Positions 1-11,013 of a stretch of 64,000 bases of DNA are shown in pieces. Under the pieces are notes generated by a model. The model was given only the letters and a program-made list of their open reading frames with translations, did not search any database and was not told where the DNA came from. Position 1 is the first letter of the stretch; each line of letters starts with the position of its first letter. The stretch is from Pomphorhynchus laevis. Taxonomy: Eukaryota > Acanthocephala > Palaeacanthocephala > Echinorhynchida > Pomphorhynchidae. Position numbers and translations under genes: made by a program. The DNA is taken from assembly GCA_012934845.2 (NCBI GenBank), contig WNNJ02002476.1, positions 1 to 64,000 on the forward strand, written 5' to 3'.

Positions 1-923
1 AAAAAATTTTGGTTTCTTATAAACATACAATTGAAAAAGCCATATATGGCGAAACGTTTTGAATAAAGTTAATATCTCTCTATTAAAGCTGGTGTATTAA
101 TATTTATGAATACATATGAGTACTCCGTGAGGGTCCCATCAGGCACTGAAAAATTTACCAAAGGAATTGAGAGAAATTACTAATGACAAGTGTCCCCCTG
201 AACGTAAACCGTTAATTTTCTTCAAATCTGGATATAACCTAAGGAGTTATTTTTCTGTCACAACTAATCATTTTACTGACATTGGTAGTATTTTACCGTG
301 TGGAGATAAACGGTGTAAAACGTGTCAGATAATGAATAACTCAAAAACATTCACAAGCTCCACTACAAAATTAACTTATAGAATCAGGGGTAACAATAAC
401 TGTAAGACACAAAATTCGGTTTATTTAGGCACTTGCACAGTCTGTCATGCACAATATGTAGGGGAAAGCGGAAATAAAATGTCAGTTCGGATGAACTACC
501 GTCGAGCGGATATTAAAGCCTGTCGTATAAATGCAGATGGACTGGCATCACACCTCATTAAAAATCCAACACATGAAATTTCACTTGCAGTAATTGAGGG
601 AAATATTCCCAACACTGCTAAAAGAAAGCGTAAGGAACTCTATTGGATAGCACAATTAATGACTGATAGATCGCTAAACAGTGAAGTGATAGGTGCACTG
701 AAATTGGTGAAGAACAACACTTAAGATGCTATCATATATTTATGCTGTTATATTTATATTTTTACAATTGTAGATATTATTTTCCTGAAGAAGGCCACTA
801 GTTGGTCGAAAGCTTGAATAAAACGATATCTTTGTGTTTCCGGTTTGACTTAAAATCCGAGTATTTATATATACAACAAGTATCCGTCAAAGGATCCCGG
901 AGCTGATTTGAATAAATAATCTA

Positions 924-995
<72 letters not shown>

Positions 996-1075
996 TCGCT
1001 GCCGACATCGATATCTGCTGTTGGTAATGTTGAATAGTATGCTGATCGCTGAGTGTGGTTTAGTTTAGCTTCCAC
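1..1075 (+). mobile_element. Penelope-like element, 3' part with GIY-YIG nuclease
   Basis: The frame at 167-724 encodes 185 residues of a C-terminal Penelope-type endonuclease. Visible are a Cys-rich patch (CGDKRCKTCQ), the GIY-YIG-like core (SVYLGTCTVCHAQYVGES) and a following Arg/Asp helix (RRADIK). In these elements the nuclease nicks the target for reverse transcription; the RT would lie before position 1 and is not in the window. The 3' flank has the GAAGAAGGCCACTAG stretch near 786 and an AATAAA at about 816. The 990-1075 stretch resembles, in inverse orientation, 7880-7910 beside the second Penelope element, so both belong to related families. The copy is partial; whether it is active cannot be judged here. 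Confidence 0.8.
926..991. repeat. (TA)n microsatellite
   Basis: About 66 bases of uninterrupted alternating T and A in the 3' region of the first Penelope element. Confidence 0.95.
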
Positions 1076-1795
1076 AGCAGTTTCCTGTATCTATGCATAC
1101 AGGGTTGATGAGGAACTGCCATCTCAGGGTCAATCAAAGACGCTAATAATATTACTTGTAATAAATGAAATCTTGGAAGTAGAGCGTTTATTTATTTGCG
1201 AAAAGTTTCTACCGTTTTTATTTTATTCAGTCGCTAGTGTTAAATGTCAGATTTTTTTTAAAAAAAATTAATGATTTATTAAAGTAAAAAACACAAAATT
1301 CATATATATTTTCGTTTTTTTTTCTGACTTTTTCGACCCCAGCCAAGTATGGAGCCCCAGTCGAGTTTCCTTTCTTTTTTCTTTCTTTTTGCAGGTTTCG
1401 ATTGAGATTTCTTTGGTTGGATGTCGAGGATAAGAATTATAAACAAAAATTAAAAATGACAAACTGCTAAAATTCAATTCTAAAAAATAAAAATTCAAAA
1501 TCATCATTAAAAAAACAAAATTTGGATAAAATTGATATTACCAAAAAAATAAAAAATATTTTGTAACAAAATATTTTTTGTCATTTAAACAATGACAAAA
1601 AAATGAAGATATAATACATTTAATTATACTTTTCTTAATTTCTCTGACAAAGCACTTGTAGGCAAGCGCACTATAAAATTAATATATACATCTAAGTTTA
1701 GAAAAATAATCAAACAAATTCCAAACAAGATAAACAAAAACTTATTCAAAACATTTGATTTTCGAATTGTAAAATAAAACATATTTTTTAATTAA

Positions 1796-3737
1796 TTAAT
1801 TTTTAATTTCAATTTCATTCATAAAAAAATTATTTATTAAAATTAATAATCGTTTTAAAAATAGATATCGTTGTTCTGGAGGGCGATTGTTTGAGTAGAA
1901 GTACAATCCGCTCAATACAAACGCATTGAGCACAATTACACATCTACCCAAACCGGCATTTAATCGTCTCGCTCTTTCAAACATACGTAACCCTTTTCTA
2001 ACTAATTTGAAACACCTGGCCATATCTGACCTAGGATGCAAACGTGGTTCGAAAACGGATCCCAGAATGCGCACCCGACGCTTTCGATTCCCTTGATGAG
2101 AATCGAGGAGACGAGTGTGCTTTCCAGGACGCCGAAATCTGTAATGAACAAAATTGCTCTTCGCTGGGTTTAAAGACAAGCCAAACTTCGCTAAGCGATG
2201 AGCAACAATGTCCATTACAGACTTCATTCGCCCTTCAAACCTTGCATCCGACAGAGTATTTCTCTTAAATGCGATCGAGATGTCGTCCGCATAAATGATG
2301 GCGTGGGTGTTCCTATCCAAAAGACCCTCCAGAACTCCACTCGTCACTATCATATAAATGATAGCAGACAGAGGTGAGCCCTGTGGAAGTCCTTTGTTGA
2401 GATGATAGTACTTACCCCCGTCATCATCCAAGTAGAAAGTTCTTGCTTTTAATATACCCAGGACACGATGCAACAAATTACTCGGTATACCATCACTGGT
2501 TAACGTTGTAACTATCGCATCATGCCCCAAGTTGTCGAAGGCCGCCGACACATCCAGCGAATAGAGGACTGCAGGTCGTCTATCGCTGGTGAGAAAACTC
2601 TGCTGTGTCTTTAGCATTCGACACCCATCTTCCCTTCGCAAGGAACACCACTTTTCCGACCGCAATATCACACCAAGATGCTAAAGGTACTCCTAGCATC
2701 TTGGCAGCAATATCCGTCCGAACCCTATCGACGACCAATTTGGTCGCAGCAGCGCATGCCGAAGACCCGTTAGACGAAGTCTTTGGCACGACTGGCCACG
2801 CACTCAAAATGTCCTCGATAGTGATGTCCTCTTGCGAATTGTCGATTGTCGAAAACAAGAGTTCCATACGGATCTTCATCATTTTCCTCTCGGTCCATCC
2901 TTCAGCATTGGCTAGGTGTTTCATTTTCATTTCATGAAGTACATTCCCAAAACCCTTAGAGGATATCCACTTAGAAGCCGCTGCCCTCCAAGAACGGAAG
3001 GTGGTTCGCCTAATGGTTTGCCACCATTCCTTTGAAAAATTCTTGTAAGACAGCAACTTTTTAGCGTCTACCCTCTGCTCCAACTCTTGAATATCATTCT
3101 TGAGCAGAGCCATTTGAGCGATTCTCTGAGACGAAGGATTCGTATCCGTTCGTAAACCCCAGAGAATACGTTTCAAATGAAGAGCTTTAGGAGTGTACTT
3201 GATGTTGGGCGGTCGTTTAGTAGTTAAAAATTTATTTGCATTACTAAAAATTTCATTATTTAAAATTAATAGAGAATTTGATTCTTTTAATTTATTTGTA
3301 AAATTTGTCAAAAACGTCTCATCTAAAATATTCAAACAATCGAAAAAATTAAAATTATTATTTATTATAAAATTATTATTGCAAATACTAAAATTTATTA
3401 TTTCATTATAAGTATTTTTTAAAATAGTACAAAAAATATCTTTATTATTTAAATTTATCATTACTTCGCTTATTGATCTATTAAAAGCTTGCATACCGGC
3501 CCGTGTCGGTTGCAATCTTATCTTGAAAACTAGTTCCTCCTTCCACGACCAATATACAAGCTTATGCCCATCATTAAAAGTATCTGGCAGCAAATTCTGC
3601 TGCCATTTAATTTTAAAATTTGTATTTTTGTTTTGCATAGCAAAATCTAACGTGGAGCAATAACCATTGCGACGACGGATAAATGTCCCTTCCGGGGGAC
3701 ATATGACCTCCCATGCTGGAGCGATCATGCTGCCCAC
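1796..3737 (-). mobile_element. Broken APE-type LINE (I/Jockey/R1-like), ORF2
   Basis: Two overlapping minus-strand frames. 3737-2580 begins inside the C-terminal part of an APE nuclease (GYCSTLDFAM, then NDGHKLVYW), runs through the linker and reaches the RT start (GKVVFLAKG). 2671-1796 carries the RT palm: LYSLDVSAAFDNLGHD, GLPQGSPLSAIIYMI and IIYADDISIAF, then the thumb with RPPEQRYLFLKRLL. Between them the RT finger motifs are missing, so an internal deletion with a frame change has removed roughly 70-80 codons. The N-terminal half of the nuclease is absent beyond 3737. The thumb motif is shared with the LINEs at 18.2 and 53.1 kb. The 1268-1795 flank is low-complexity and probably 3' UTR. 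Confidence 0.8.
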
Positions 3738-3739
3738 CC

Positions 3740-4045
3740 AAGACCCACCGTTCGAAGATTTCTCTTCGAACGGTTGAAAAACCGTTCGAAGATTTCTCCT
3801 CGAACAGTTTTTCTTATTTCCCTCTCTCTATCTCTCTTATTTTTTTGTTTAGATTATGGTTTTCTTTACATGTTACTTTAAGTGCAAAAGAGTCTTGCTT
3901 TATAGGCAAGAGCCTCTTTTGCACTGAAGATTCTTTTTCTATATTTTTTAAATTTTCCTCCAGCTGGGAAGAAGATTTTCTCTTCCCAACAGGCTTAAGG
4001 CAATTAGTTCCTTCCAACTGTACTTATGTACTTATGTTAGATGTA
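3740..4045. repeat. Series of strong hairpins upstream of the LINE
   Basis: Several near-perfect inverted repeats follow one another. A TTCGAAGATTTCTC/TTCGAA unit occurs twice around 3755-3810. AGTGCAAAAGAG and CTCTTTTGCACT face each other around 3880-3926, with an inner CTTGC/GCAAG. TGGGAAGA/TCTTCCCA lies near 3963-3991. A minus-strand open frame of 67 residues (4017-3814) covers the same stretch and could be an ORF1 remnant, but I do not recognise it. Confidence 0.6.
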
Positions 4046-4145
4046 TATATATGAATAAATAAAAACAAAAAACAAAAAGCAAATACAACAAACAAAAATC
4101 AAAAAAAAATAAATAAATAAAAAATAAATAAACTAAACTAAACTA
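4045..4145. repeat. A-rich simple sequence
   Basis: About 100 bases of AAAAC, AAAT and TAAA runs with no other content. Confidence 0.8.
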
Positions 4146-4239
4146 TATCAACAGCAAAAACTCACCTCTCAGCTACCAATATAGCTCTTGATTCCGAAAA
4201 CTTGAAGTTTGAATAGCGAGGAAGTTAGTTGCAAACAGA

Positions 4240-4314
4240 AACGCTTTTATTGTCCGACTGATAATCAAAACGTTTGAACGAAACTGACAATCAAAACGTT
4301 TGAACGAAACTGCT
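4240..4314. repeat. Tandem 26-bp repeat, two copies
   Basis: The unit containing AATCAAAACGTTTGAACG occurs twice in direct succession, differing at one or two bases. Confidence 0.8.
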
Positions 4315-4499
4315 GAGATTTTTAGAGTGGGTATGACAATTTATCTGTAATTTCGATCTGGAAGTATTCAAAGATTTTTGTCTGGAAGAATTCTAGTATT
4401 TTTCGAGTTTTGGTATTGTCACTTCAAAGTGTCGTTGCTTCGATTGCTGTGATGATTTCTTTGTTGGAGTGAGATATTTGCATTACTCTGAGGATTCGC

Positions 4500-6110
4500 G
4501 CCACTATCCCTTATTTCCAATAAATGGATTGGATGGTCGGCCTGGTTCAGACTTTTGTCGGTCATCAATTGTCTAATCCATCATTTTTCCGTTGTTTACG
4601 CTTAAGCGTGTCATTTATAGGTCCATCTATAATGATGGTCTCCATTGTGTGTGATGGGTTTTCGACAAGATGACGAACTGTCTCGTCTGCTTCCCTATTG
4701 CCGCTACGTATGTCCTTTCGACGGTTGTTAGCTCGAACGTTGTATTGCGTCGAAGTTTGTCATACGTATTGGACTTTACAATATAGACACTCGTTTATTT
4801 AATTCGAGTATCTCGATTAACAGTTGTATTTATTGTTTATTGTGTGTGATAGACCCGTGTTTTGAGTGTTAAACCTGAGTGATTCGATCATGTCGATCCA
4901 ATTTGTGCATCTTCAGTCTCCTTAACGGCTTGAATCATTTCTTTCAGTGGTTATCGGTGAGATGTAGCATCCCGTTGAGATTTCCCGAGTTCCTGTATCT
5001 TATCAGAGGTTTTGTAGGTTCTGTCTTATTGTCGCAGGAATCTCTGAAAATGCCAAATCTAATGAACGTTGGATCGATGCCAGTAAGGGTTGGAAGGTCT
5101 CAATGAGATTAATAGTATTATCATATATGTTTCAATTTGTGAATTTCATTGTTAGTTAGCTTTTTCTGTCAAGCTCACCAATAAATGAAAATTGCGTAAT
5201 AACCTGGCGGTGTGTATATTCACGTCTCTTGAACTGAACATACAGCAACGAGAGAAGTTCTTCGAACGTTTCAGGGGTTGAACAAATTTTCAAAGCCCGG
5301 TGTGCCTCATTGCGTATAGTTGATCGTTTTGTACGGGATGGACGTCCACTTAGAGCGTGAATATACGATTTCATGTTGTCGAGTTTGTCCGGCAGTACTT
5401 TTATAAATTAAACAATCGCGGAAAGGTGTACGTCGGTCGTCAGCGTAGTCAAGAGTAAATCTGAGTTCGCAATGGTTATTTAAATCACGTACAAACTCTT
5501 CAAAGAATTTTTCACTATTATATGGCCGGACAAGTAGGGTGTCATCAACATAACGCATTCATGTAATCGGGCGATTTATACATTTCGAGAGAAACTCGTG
5601 TTCGATGTATGCTATATTTAGTCCGGCGTAGGTTGGCCCAACTGGTGTTCCCATTGCAGTTCCTCGTATCTGTTTGTAGAGTTGTCATTCAAACGTGAAT
5701 ATATTCGATATGAGTACTAGGCGAAGGAGGTTACAAACTTTGTCAACTTTCAATGTATTCCAACCATATTGTAGGGCTAATACATTGATTGATGTGAGGC
5801 CGTTGTCTGTATTGATGGACGCGAAAAGGGACTCAACATCGATAGTTGCAAGTTTGTGATTTCTTTATTCGTTCTCTGATTGCTCAAAACGTTGTATAAA
5901 TGCTCCGTACGGCATAGGAAAGAGGGTGATTCCTTTAAAGTAGGATATAATTCATCGTGTAGCTATTTTGGCAGCTTTTCGGTTGAAGTTCCGATATTAC
6001 TTATGATAGGACGACATGGAGGTGCTAAGATACCTTTGTGTACTTTAGGAACCAGGACTTGTATTGCACTGTATTAGCATACGTTGAGTTTCATTATCCG
6101 TAAAGTTCAG
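4500..6110 (-). mobile_element. Second Penelope-like element, RT and nuclease remnants
   Basis: The minus strand of 5558-5156 encodes the RT palm (RYVDDTLLVRPY), and further pieces upstream to about 6100 fit the GTPVGPTYAGL region of Penelope RTs. Downstream on the same strand, 4870-4500 holds a nuclease remnant whose end (MTDKSLNQ) resembles the first Penelope element (MTDRSLNS). The order, tandem repeats then RT then GIY-YIG nuclease, is the usual Penelope order. The copy is broken in many places and looks old. Confidence 0.75.
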
Positions 6111-6370
6111 TTTAATGACTTTTTCTACAGCGACAGTAATTCTATTAAACCATGTTTGCGAAACCTTAGTGTAAGCGGGACTTTGGAGGTGTTGATTTGC
6201 CTCAGCGATGTAATCATTTTTGTAATCAGCGATGTAATCATATATAATAGTAGTGCACGGATGTGCTGAGTAGACAACGGTCCAAGATTTCTTACGAAAT
6301 ACGGCATTTATACAAAATGGTGTTGCTTGTTAGACTGCGCTTCGATTCACGACTTTCAGTCACTATGTTA

Positions 6371-6443
6371 CTTCTAGACGACCAATGAGTACCCGGCAAC
6401 ACTCATCAGTAGAATGAAGTACTCACTGGCCGTTTCGGTTGCC
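6371..6443 (-). ncRNA. Hammerhead-like motif, second copy
   Basis: Same boxes as the 6733-6806 motif, 363 bp away. CTGATGAG, CGAAAC and GTC are all intact. One change in stem III turns an A-T pair into a G-T wobble. Confidence 0.45.
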
Positions 6444-6732
6444 TTGTGACATTGTGAATGAAGGCGTTTCCGACACTTTACTAAATTGTCTGAGGCTTAC
6501 GCTCTTAACCAGATCGAATTGCTGTGCGGACCATCCTTAAACACTAGGCAAAAATTGTTGCTGAATTGTCGCTGCACTCGTTGGATCCTTAATGGATACG
6601 GCAGGTATAATAGTAGTTTACGGATGTGCTGAGTAGACAACGGTCCAAGATTTCTTACGAAATACGGCATTTGTACTAAATGGTGTTGCTTGATAGACTG
6701 GACTTCGATTTACGACTTTCAGTCACCATGTC

Positions 6733-6806
6733 ACTTCTAGACGACCAATGAGTACCCGGCAACACTCATCAGTAGAATGAAGTACTCACTGGTCGTTTCG
6801 GTTGCC
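6733..6806 (-). ncRNA. Permuted hammerhead-ribozyme-like motif, best copy
   Basis: Read on the minus strand the order is: GGCAACC, GAAA, C, GACCAGTGAGTAC, TTCATTCTA, CTGATGAG, TGTTGCC, GG, GTACTCATTGGTC, GTC, TAGAAGTGA. All hammerhead core boxes are present (CUGAUGAG, CGAAA, GUC). Stem II would be GTTGCC/GGCAAC with the canonical G-C closing pair, stem III about 14 bp, and stem I TAGAA/TTCTA plus 3 bp after a bulge. The order is permuted, so all three stems nest only if the CUGAUGAG half of one repeat pairs with the GAAA half of the next. Hammerheads are reported in Penelope terminal repeats; function here is inference. Confidence 0.5.
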
Positions 6807-7097
6807 TGTGTGACATTGTGAATAAAGGCGTTTCCGACACTTTGCTTAATTGTCTGAGGGTTACGCTCTTTACCAGATCTAATTGCTGTGCGGACCATCC
6901 TTAAACACTAGGCAGAGGTTGTTACTGAATTGTCGCAGCAGTCCATGGATCCTTAATAGATACGGCAGGTATAATAGTAGTGCACGGATGTACTGAGTAG
7001 ACAACGGTCCAAGATTTCTTACGAAATACGGCATTTATACAAAATGATGTTGCTTGTTAGACTGAGCTTCGATTCACGACTTTCAGTCACCATGTTA

Positions 7098-7170
7098 CTT
7101 CTAGACGACCAATGAGTACTCGGCAACACTTATCAGTAGAATGAAGTACTCACTAGCCGTTTCGGTTGCC
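7098..7170 (-). ncRNA. Hammerhead-like motif, third copy (core changed)
   Basis: Third unit of the array. The core box reads CTGATAAG instead of CTGATGAG, which would be expected to abolish activity. CGAAAC and GTC remain. Confidence 0.35.
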
Positions 7171-7465
7171 TTGTGACATTGTGAATGAAGGCGTTTCCGA
7201 CACTTTGCTTAATTGACTGAGGCTTGCGCTTTTAACCAGATCGAATTGCTGTGCGGACCATCCTTAAACACTAGGCAGAGGTTGTTGCTGAATTGTCGCT
7301 GCACTCGTTGGATCCTTAATGGATACGGCAGGTATAATAGTAGTGCACGGATGTGCCTAGTAGACAACGGTCCAGGATTTTTTTCGAAATACAGCATTTA
7401 TACAAAATGGTGTTGCTTGTTAGACTGGGCTTCGATTCTCGATTTTCAATCACCATGTCACTTCT

Positions 7466-7860
7466 AAAGTCGTGAATCGAAGTCCAGCATATCAAGCAAC
7501 ACCATTTAGTATAAATGCCGTATTTCGTTAGAAATCATGGACCGTGTTCCAGAATTGTCCTGGACCGTATTCATTAAGGATTCAACGAATGCAGCGACAA
7601 TTCAGCAACAACCTCTGCCTAGTGTTTAAGGATGGTCCGAACAGCACTAGGATTTGATAAATAGCGTAAGCCTCAGACAATTAAGCAAAGTGTCGGAAAC
7701 GCCTTTATTCACAATGTCACACAGGCAACCGAAACGACCAGTGAGTACTTCATTCTACTGATGAGTGTTGCCGGGTACTCATTGGTCGTCTAGAAATGAC
7801 ATGGTGACTGAAAGTCGTGAATCGAAGTCTATTATATCAAGCAACACCATTTAGTATATA
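7466..7860. repeat. Inverted copy of the 363-bp repeat
   Basis: Starting at about 7466 the unit runs in the opposite direction to the array. With 7100-7460 it forms an inverted repeat with arms of about 360 bp and almost no spacer. It includes an intact plus-strand set of hammerhead boxes: GGCAACC at 7724, GAAA at 7731, CTGATGAG at 7758 and GTC at 7788. Confidence 0.8.
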
Positions 7861-8450
7861 TACAGAAAGCTTCTGTCGGAACTAAACTGGACTAACTCAG
7901 CAATCAGCATACTATTCGTCACTACTAGATGTCAGAGCTGATCGGCAGTGCTCATGAGTAGTATGAACCATCTCAATGATGTTTCGTTTGCCTACGTGAT
8001 ATTTGACTCTCTTCCGCCTTTTATTTCATTGTCCAATCTACCGTTGGAGTCATTCAAGTTATTTTGTGTGTTCGGCTATCTCCCGTTACTGATATCCTTT
8101 TATGATCCACCATCGCTACTTTAAGGAAACATGCATTATCAACTCTCATCATCCTTTTCGTTCATTGTCCAATCCGCCGTTGGAATCATTAAAAAGATCT
8201 GAGATAGTCTATGAAAGGACTGTCCAGTGTTAAAGAGCGCTAGCCTCAGACAATTAAGCAAAATGTCGGAAACGCCTTCATTCACAATGTCACACTTCAA
8301 CCGAAACTATCAATACTTCATTCTACTAATGAGTGTTGTCGTGTACTCTATAAATTTGGTGCTAGAGTAGTCGTCTAGAAGTGACATGGTGCCTGAAAGT
8401 GGTGAAATAAAGTCCAGTCTACCAACCATACCATTATCATAATTAATAAT
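7861..8450. repeat. Diverged Penelope terminal-repeat remnants
   Basis: 7920-7992 (minus strand) is a distant relative of the hammerhead-bearing segment, with CTCATGAG and CGAAAC boxes. 8230-8420 is a further degenerate inverted copy of the 363-bp unit, recognisable by the blocks around CAATTAAGCAAAATGTCGG and GTCTAGAAGTGACATGG. Confidence 0.6.
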
Positions 8451-8529
8451 TTATTATTATTATTTATATTTGTTTTTTTTCGTAAATTCTGGATCATGTT
8501 TACTCAGCACATTCGTGCACCACGATTAT

Positions 8530-10640
8530 ATATAATTTTATTGATAAAAATAGCAGGATAGAGCAATCTTTTTTAAGCGTTTTTTTCCAAAAGATTCTTC
8601 CTCGGTTGTTTATTGTAAGTATTTATATTCAATACAATTTTTTAATTAGTGCTTACTTTTTTAATTGTATTATTATTCGTCTTCGATGATCGCAGGCCGC
8701 AGTAAAGGTTGCTTAGATATGACTTAACAATTATTTGTATAAATGACAAAATGCTTATTTAGCTAAATCAATTTTTATTTTAACCTTAACCAATTTGATT
8801 TATCTCACTACTATTTCTTTGATACTTTTAACAAGATTTGAATAAGCTTTGTTTACGTCTACTTATAGCCTTCGTAATGCTGTGTGGAACGTAAATGGTT
8901 AGTAAATCACGTTTTCAGACTCATTTCCGACCCTATTGGCAATTAAGTCGTTGCGATACATTTGCTCGACTTCTCTGATTTGCCTGTGAATTACAGACTT
9001 CCGATCACCCATAGCCATGAATTCGATTCTTAGGTCTTCGATGCATTCGGTATACATATTATATATTATATATGATTAGTAAACCTGATTGCGTTCATTC
9101 GACATCCAAGGCAGATGGAAAATATAATTGGTATTTAGCGCTTTGTCAGCCATGGCATGTCCGATCCGTATTAATTCCCGCTTCACAAGCGGGAGTTATT
9201 TTTATCTCACTACTACTTTACCAATAATATGTTATCCTAATGAATCTAATTTATTTGAATGATATAATTTATACTTAATATGTAATTATTATATAATATG
9301 TATTCAATGTATAAATTGGATTGCGAGATTAACTTTCGAGGAATGAAAAACTATCCATATTTTTAATTAGGATCTGAATGGCTTTACTCTAAATCGTACA
9401 GGATCTATTAAAGTAACTGCTTAAGAATGAGCTTCTTTGGTCCTAATTCTTACTTCTTAACTTTCATTTTTAAAGATAACCAGTATCAAATATAGCTAAC
9501 ACCTTGAATGAATTAGTAACATATGAATGTTACTTAATGAATGTAAAAATATAGGATACAGGAAAAAATTACTCGTAAGAATTGTCGTTAAACTTAATCA
9601 TTTTATAGTTGTTAAGATTCACAACGTGCACTTATAGAATAATAAAAAAGAATGTGTGTAGATATTGCATATAAAAAGAGTGGAATTTATATTAAATGTT
9701 GCAAACTTACAAAACACTTAATTACTGCCAATTTGAAAGCAAGTTTAAAGGATTCTGAAATAGTAAGATATCACAAATTTTTCTATAGTTGATTTAATAT
9801 CATATTTAAAATTAATTTTTTATATTAATTATTTAAAACTATTAAAGGATATTTAAAATTATAGAATATTATATTCTATAATTTAGTAAAATACAACATT
9901 GTGTATTAAAACAAACTTAGTTGAACATAAAACTTATCTTTATTTAATCAAATGCTCGATGACCTTGTTTTCATAATCAGCATGATGCTTGATCATTCTT
10001 GCTGTTCATTATTGTGCAACGTAAAAACTATCATCAAAAATAAGCATTCGTTGGATCATCAGTAAGAAACAAAATCTTTAAGAGCAAAAATTTGAAAGCA
10101 ATTTGAAATCAAGTACAAAGTAAAGAGGAAATATAAAAACTAAAAAGGTTAAATAACTAATTTCATCAATAGATAAAATACTAAAAGAAATTAAACTATT
10201 TTAATTAAAAATTTTATGTACAATAATTTAAATTAAAAGATATTGTTAAATTTTAAATTTCTTTGCAATTTATAGATGATTTCATAATCATCAGTATGAT
10301 TATGCAATCCAACATCTATAATTAATTGGTCATTCCCAACCTTTATATTCATTCCACAACCTTTGTGTGAACATGTGTAGTAAATATTTCATCTACCTAG
10401 ATTTATATTTATATGGAATATATAACCATTTACTGTGGGCATATAACTTCCTTTTTCCTTGAACCCAAAAAATTTCTGTCATTATTAAGCGGTAAAAAAT
10501 TTTATTTTTATTTTCGGTCTTCTGGGAATTCGGTTTACTGAGACGCCATGTTCAAGAAATACCATGTCATACTATAGTTTAGAAATTTTCTTCAACTATC
10601 GATGTGAAGGGAATTAAATGTATTATTTGACATATTATTT
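8530..10640. other. AT-rich stretch, no gene recognised
   Basis: About 2.1 kb with no open frame above 60 codons. I see no RNA gene, no transposon protein and no clear repeat apart from short AT palindromes. Confidence 0.6.
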
Positions 10641-10658
10641 ATTATCAATATTAATTAA

Positions 10659-11013
10659 ATCAGCTAACTGAGTCTACGTATTTAATATAATTATAAAATA
10701 AACAAAACATAATAATAATGTTAAATCAAAATTTAATAATTAAACAATAAAATTAATAATTGTTTTTAGATTTTCTATAATTTAAATCAAGTTAAAAAAA
10801 TGAAATTTAAAATAAACGTCATTTTTATAAATTGACTAATAAATAATAGACGTTGTATCAGAATAAGAATTAGAGGTCATCAGGAGGAACTGCTATGCTA
10901 TCAGGTTTCGGACCCTAACTCCTCTACCCAACATAGCAGCGGGGCCAAATACATGCTAATGATGTATTTCCTCTGATAAAACTATCTAGTATCTTATTCT
11001 AATACAAAGTATA
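10659..11013 (-). repeat. Structured small repeat at PLE-K 3' end (copy 1)
   Basis: An inverted repeat around TGTATCAGAATAAGA (10861-10875) and TCTTATTCTAATACA (10993-11007) encloses a core with the CTGCTATG/CATAGCAG hairpin, CGGGGCC and an AATACAT/ATGTATT hairpin. It starts directly after the PLE-K stop codon, so it may be that element's 3' UTR. Related copies lie at 27.1, 30.6, 60.0 and 60.5 kb without the RT. The outer end carries CAGCTAACTGAGTCTACG, shared with the other copies. Confidence 0.6.

Larger units (their letters stand above)
6243..7460. repeat. Tandem 363-bp repeats, Penelope terminal-repeat type
   Basis: About 3.4 head-to-tail units. The landmark CTCATCAG recurs at 6402 and 6765, and as CTTATCAG at 7129, giving spacings of 363 and 364. 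Units are roughly 90-95% alike by eye. Penelope elements are known for tandem or inverted pseudo-LTRs at their 5' end; this array sits 5' of the RT remnant on the minus strand. Each unit carries hammerhead-like boxes (see separate entries). Confidence 0.85.

Noticed and set aside
1268-1507. 79-codon minus-strand frame
   Set aside because: Low-complexity Lys/Phe-rich translation of T- and A-runs; no domain.
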